Assembly: GCA_025935235.1 (NCBI GenBank)
Contig: JAICVT010000126.1
Span: 1 to 10,615 of the forward strand
Origin: Ktedonobacterales bacterium
Lineage (GTDB): Bacteria; Chloroflexota; Ktedonobacteria; Ktedonobacterales; JADMIN01
Length of the DNA: 10,615 bases
Direction: 5' to 3'
How positions within the stretch are numbered: position 1 is the stretch's first letter; the number at the start of each line of letters is the position of its first letter. The position numbers and the translations under genes are program-made. Below the pieces are notes generated by a model. The model had not been told where the DNA came from, ran no database searches, and saw nothing but the letters and a program-made list of their open reading frames with translations. Positions 7,831 through 10,615 of the stretch are shown here, one piece after another.

Positions 7831-7871
7831 GAAAATCAACACGCGAAGATCAGCGACCGAGGAGGTTTCGC

Positions 7872-8384
7872 ATGGCAAAGCAGTACCGGCAGGCGCCGGC
7901 AATGGTGATAGATCCGAGTAAGCGCTATCTGGCGACATTCCACACCGAGCGCGGCGATTTCGAGGTCGAGCTATTCGCCAAAGAGGCGCCAGCGACGGTC
8001 AATAACTTCGTTTTCCTGGCGCGCGAGGGCTTCTATAACGGCGTCACCTTCCACCGCGTCATCCGCGGCTTCATGGCGCAGGGCGGCGACCCAACCGGCA
8101 CGGGCACGGGCGGCCCCGGCTATCAGTTCAACGATGAGCCGAGCGCGCTAAACCTCAAGCACGACAGCCCGGGCATCCTCAGCATGGCTAACGCGGGCCG
8201 CAACACCAATGGCTCGCAGTTCTTCATCACCTTTGGCCCCACGCCGCACCTGAATGGCAAGCACGCCGTCTTCGGCAAGGTTGTCAGCGGGATGGATGTA
8301 GTCAACAGCCTGCGCGAGCGCGACCCGGGTCGCGACCGCAACCCCGGCGATATGATCCTCAACATTGATGTCTCCGAAGTGTAG
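7872..8384 (+). CDS. Cyclophilin-type peptidyl-prolyl cis-trans isomerase
   Basis: A 170-residue single-domain cyclophilin that catalyses cis-trans isomerisation of X-Pro bonds. There is no signal peptide, so it should act in the cytoplasm. The active site is intact: FHRVIRGFMAQGGD at 60-73 supplies the catalytic Arg (R62) and Gln (Q70), and MANAGRNTNGSQFFIT at 105-120 forms the rest of the pocket. The Trp of human cyclophilin A that favours cyclosporin binding is His here (H126 in TPHLNGKHAVFG), as is usual in bacterial enzymes. The start at 7872 is set by a perfect AGGAGG (7860-7865), 6 nt upstream; the open frame before it extends into the intergenic region and has no similarity. About 15 residues precede the domain core. 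It is divergent from tig and 3 nt ahead of the phosphoesterase gene. Confidence 0.97.
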   Translation: MAKQYRQAPAMVIDPSKRYLATFHTERGDFEVELFAKEAPATVNNFVFLAREGFYNGVTFHRVIRGFMAQGGDPTGTGTGGPGYQFNDEPSALNLKHDSPGILSMANAGRNTNGSQFFITFGPTPHLNGKHAVFGKVVSGMDVVNSLRERDPGRDRNPGDMILNIDVSEV

Positions 8385-8387
8385 TCG

Positions 8388-9251
8388 GTGAGCCAGGATG
8401 AGCGACAACCGTTGAGGCGCCCACATCTCCCCACGCTGGCGGTGATCGCCGATCTGCACGGCAACCTGCCCGCGCTCGAAGCGACGCTGGCCGATCTGGA
8501 GCGCGCGCAGCCAGACGCCGTGGTGATCGCGGGCGACTTCGTCAATCGTGGGCCGCAGAGCCATGCGGTGGTCGCGCGGGCAGCGCGGTTGGGCTTCCCG
8601 GCCATCAGCGGCAACCACGATACCTGGCTGGCGTCGCTGGCGCATGGTGTGGGGCGTCCCGAGGGCTGGGATTCGCCCTGGTGGACGCCCGCGCGCCGCG
8701 CCAGTGAAGAGCTGACGCCCGACGATCTGGCCTGGCTGGAGGCGCTGCCCGCCACGCTGCGCGTCGAGCTGCCCGGCGCTGAGCCAGCGCTAATCGTGCA
8801 TGGCAGCCCACGCCACTCGCGCGAGGGCATGGGCCGCATGCTGCCCGATGCGACGCTGGCCGAGGCGCTGGCAGGGGTCGAGGAGCGCACGATTATCGGC
8901 GCGCACATCCACTACCCCTACGAGCGCTGGGTTGGCGACCAGCATGCGGTGGTGATCGGCGCGGTGGGCTGCCCGTTCAATCGTGACATCAACGCGCAAT
9001 ACGGCCTCTTCACCTGGGATGACGGCGCGTGGCGCTTCGAGCGTCGTAGCGTGGCTTACGACCACGAGCCGCTGTATGAGGCGTGGCGCGCGTGTGGCTA
9101 TCTCGACGATGGCAGCCTGGCGTCGGAGCTGATGCTGCTGGAGCATCGCACCGCCCGCACGCAGTATGTGCCATTCTGGGACTGGGCGGTGGAGCGCGGC
9201 CTGCCGCTGACGCGCGAGAACTTCGCGGTCTTCAGCGCTGAGCGTGACTGA
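8388..9251 (+). CDS. Calcineurin-like metallophosphoesterase
   Basis: A 287-residue cytoplasmic metal-dependent phosphoesterase. The full set of metal-binding blocks is present in order: DLHGN (D22, H24), GDFVNRG (D50), GNHD (N76, H77), VHGSPR (H138) and GAHIHYP (H173, H175). These predict a dinuclear metal site. The IADLHGNLPALEATL start is typical of the YfcE/MJ0912-like branch, whose members hydrolyse phosphodiesters or act as protein phosphatases; the true substrate is not evident. About 80 residues follow the last motif, including the strand-rich GLFTW and RFERRSVAYDHEP parts and a helical tail. The start codon is GTG at 8388, only 3 nt after the cyclophilin stop codon and without a strong ribosome site, so translation is probably coupled to the upstream gene. 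No in-frame ATG is available near the domain start, and a TTG at 8412 is the only alternative. Confidence 0.92.
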   Translation: MSQDERQPLRRPHLPTLAVIADLHGNLPALEATLADLERAQPDAVVIAGDFVNRGPQSHAVVARAARLGFPAISGNHDTWLASLAHGVGRPEGWDSPWWTPARRASEELTPDDLAWLEALPATLRVELPGAEPALIVHGSPRHSREGMGRMLPDATLAEALAGVEERTIIGAHIHYPYERWVGDQHAVVIGAVGCPFNRDINAQYGLFTWDDGAWRFERRSVAYDHEPLYEAWRACGYLDDGSLASELMLLEHRTARTQYVPFWDWAVERGLPLTRENFAVFSAERD

Positions 9252-9273
9252 GGAGCGAATCGGCGCGTCCTGA

Positions 9274-9299
9274 CCCCAACCCTCTCCCAGAGGGAGAGG
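9274..9299. repeat. GC-rich palindromic element F after the phosphoesterase gene
   Basis: The head CCCCAACC leads into a perfect 8-bp stem CCTCTCCC (9281-9288) with GGGAGAGG (9292-9299) around the loop AGA. It starts 22 nt after the phosphoesterase stop codon. It belongs to the same family as the palindromes after lon and may end or protect the upstream transcript; no T-run follows. Confidence 0.68.
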
Positions 9300-9336
9300 A
9301 AGCGGCGGGTTGATCCAGCGCCACGCGCCTCCTGCT

Positions 9337-9376
9337 CCCCTCCCCGCCTTGGCGGGGGAGGGGTTGGGGGTGGGGC
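9337..9376. repeat. GC-rich palindromic element G before the glycosyltransferase gene
   Basis: Stem CCCCTCCCCGCC (9337-9348), loop TT, then GGCGGGGGAGGGG (9351-9363), paired except for a single bulged G, followed by TTGGGGGTGGGG. The tail is the inverted equivalent of the CCCCAACC head of element F, so F and G are a head-out inverted pair about 100 nt across, like C and D. Confidence 0.7.
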
Positions 9377-9424
9377 AACCGTGCATCCTGAATGACCCTG
9401 ACGACGAAACGATCTGGAAGAGGA

Positions 9425-10615
9425 ATGACGTCGCAGCTACACACGTCCAACGACTCCGGCGGCGCCCAGGACGCCTCTCCACACGCCGCCGCGCGCTCGA
9501 CCTCGACAACACAGGCGACCCAGGCGAGCGCGCCGAAGCCTGGGCGCCCTGGCTGGCGCGAGCTGGCGGCGCTGGCGGCGCTGCTGGCGCTGGCGGCGGC
9601 GCTGCGGCTGGCGCTGGCGGCGCGTGGCTGGCCGATCCTCAACAGCGACGAGGCGACGATGGGCCTGATGGGCAGCGACACGCTGCTGCATGGCTCGCGT
9701 CCCATCTTCCTCTATACGGAGGACTACATCGGTGCGCTACAGGCCTATCTGGCCGCGCCGGTGGATGCGCTGCTTGGGCCGACGCCGCTCGCACTGCGCG
9801 TGGTGACCACGCTGGAGATCGTCATCTTTCTGCTGGTGGTCTATGCGCTGGCGCGGGCGCTCTGGTCGCCAGCGGTGGCGCTGCTGAGCGTGGCGCTGCT
9901 GGCGCTGGGGCCAGCGTGGGCGCTGCTGCGCGAGCTGCAAGCCAGCGCTGGCGCGCAGGAGACGCTGCTGTTTGGCGCGCTGGTCGTCTATCTCGCCTTC
10001 CTGCGGCTGCGCGCGGGAGGAAATGCTGACGCGGCGGACGGGCGACGCCAGCGCCGCGCGGCGCTGGCGCTGGACGCCGCGTTTGGGCTGGCGGCGGGGG
10101 TGGGACTGTGGTGCGACTTCCTCTTTCTGCCCTATGCCGCCGCCGCGCTGCTGGCGCTGGCCTGCCTGGGGCTGCGCGACTGGCGCGCGGGCGCTCTCCG
10201 CGCCGGTCGCGTGGTGGGCGAGGTGGCGCTGGGCGTGGTGGCCTTCGTGATCGGCGCGGCGCCCTTCATCCTGGCGAATATCAGCAGCCACGGGCAGACG
10301 CTGCGCCATGTCATCGCGCTATCGCAGGCGCACACTGGCGCGGCGGCTCCCCCGTTGGGCCAGCGGCTGGCGCTCTTCGGCTGGCAGATTGGCGCGACGC
10401 TGCTGGTGGGGCTGCCACAGGCGCTGGGCAGCGCCACCATCTGCTCTGGCTGCGCGGTCTGGCCGCAGGCGGGGGTGAGCGTCACGCCCGGACAGTTGGC
10501 GCAAGAGCTGGCGTTCACGCTACCATTCGCGCTCGTGGCGTTCGCGTTGTGGCTGTGGACGGCGCTGCCGCTGGCCCGCGCGATCCGCCGCACGGCGCCG
10601 CTGCTCTGGTCGAGC
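9425..10615 (+). CDS. Multi-pass membrane glycosyltransferase, GT-C fold, GT39-like (partial)
   Basis: The frame from ATG 9425 is open for 397 codons to the window edge, so the C-terminus is missing. It has a polar Ser/Thr/Ala-rich N-terminal stretch of about 43 residues, a first membrane helix at about 46-67, and then the first extracytoplasmic loop with NSDEATMGLMG (73-83) and IFLYTEDYIGALQAYLAAP (94-112). The acidic DE pair right after helix one is the hallmark of GT-C enzymes that use polyprenyl-phosphate sugars as donors. At least six more hydrophobic segments follow (about 125-147, 149-165, 180-196, 218-250, 263-285, 315-335, 360-382). It probably adds a sugar to a lipid or protein at the outer face of the membrane; donor and acceptor are unknown. 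GGAAGAGGA directly precedes the ATG; an in-frame ATG at 9392 lacks a ribosome site. Palindrome F/G separates it from the phosphoesterase gene. Confidence 0.85.
   Translation, partial: MTSQLHTSNDSGGAQDASPHAAARSTSTTQATQASAPKPGRPGWRELAALAALLALAAALRLALAARGWPILNSDEATMGLMGSDTLLHGSRPIFLYTEDYIGALQAYLAAPVDALLGPTPLALRVVTTLEIVIFLLVVYALARALWSPAVALLSVALLALGPAWALLRELQASAGAQETLLFGALVVYLAFLRLRAGGNADAADGRRQRRAALALDAAFGLAAGVGLWCDFLFLPYAAAALLALACLGLRDWRAGALRAGRVVGEVALGVVAFVIGAAPFILANISSHGQTLRHVIALSQAHTGAAAPPLGQRLALFGWQIGATLLVGLPQALGSATICSGCAVWPQAGVSVTPGQLAQELAFTLPFALVAFALWLWTALPLARAIRRTAPLLWSS

Larger units (their letters stand above)
7544..7871. other. Divergent intergenic region between tig and the cyclophilin gene (328 nt)
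   Basis: No gene is supported here. It must hold promoters for both directions. On the minus strand it has the TATACT box at 7701-7706 and a second, weaker TACACT at 7685-7690. On the plus strand I see only TACAGT at 7786-7791 with no fitting -35, then an exact duplicated 10-mer and the cyclophilin ribosome site. The AT-rich patch at 7679-7710 stands out in GC-rich surroundings and is the likely promoter core. Confidence 0.5.

Noticed and set aside
7455..7871. Upstream extension of the cyclophilin frame
   Set aside because: It overlaps tig antisense and the divergent promoter region. The perfect AGGAGG 6 nt before 7872 fixes the start there.
9310..10029. Plus-strand 239-codon frame overlapping the start of the glycosyltransferase
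   Set aside because: It is a Gly/Ala/Arg-rich shadow in another frame. The frame from 9425 gives a coherent multi-helix protein with an NSDEA motif and stays open to the window edge.

Overview
The window is GC-rich bacterial DNA with strong GCG/CTG codon bias and Shine-Dalgarno-led genes. Gene content and protein style (a tig-clpX-lon chaperone/protease block, a GT-C type membrane glycosyltransferase, G/C-run palindromes between genes) would fit a Chloroflexota member. That placement is an inference from general resemblance only, since no rRNA or other marker gene is present.

Layout. The left two thirds are on the minus strand. Reading right to left in transcription order: trigger factor (tig, 7543-5981), ClpX (5516-4260), Lon protease (3903-1264), a GNAT acetyltransferase (822-250) and the first 76 codons of a small membrane protein that runs off the left edge. 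The right third is on the plus strand: a cyclophilin-type peptidyl-prolyl isomerase (7872-8384), a calcineurin-like metallophosphoesterase starting 3 nt later (8388-9251), and the first 397 codons of a multi-pass GT-C/GT39-like glycosyltransferase that runs off the right edge (9425-10615). The tig and cyclophilin genes are divergent from a shared 328-nt region.

How the genes fit together. Four of the eight genes serve proteostasis: nascent-chain folding (trigger factor, which itself has a PPIase domain), proline isomerisation (cyclophilin), ATP-dependent unfolding (ClpX) and ATP-dependent proteolysis (Lon). The order resembles the well-known tig-clpP-clpX-lon block of E. coli, but clpP is absent. 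Its place between tig and clpX is a 464-nt non-coding stretch with a hairpin, a TATACT box, a second hairpin and short-period tandem repeats. The large gaps in the block (tig-clpX 464 nt, clpX-lon 356 nt, lon-GNAT 441 nt) suggest separate transcription units rather than one operon.

Non-coding content. A TATACT box occurs once upstream of each of tig, clpX and GNAT on their strand. GC-rich palindromes of one family lie after lon (five copies, arranged as nested inverted pairs) and before the glycosyltransferase gene (two copies). Short tandem repeats with a 9-11 nt period sit in the regions upstream of lon, clpX and the cyclophilin gene. Trigger factor and Lon both carry long low-complexity C-terminal tails. 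I see no tRNA, rRNA, CRISPR array, transposase or phage gene. Nothing amounts to a clearly new multi-gene system; the most unusual material is the repeat-rich intergenic DNA and the protein tails.
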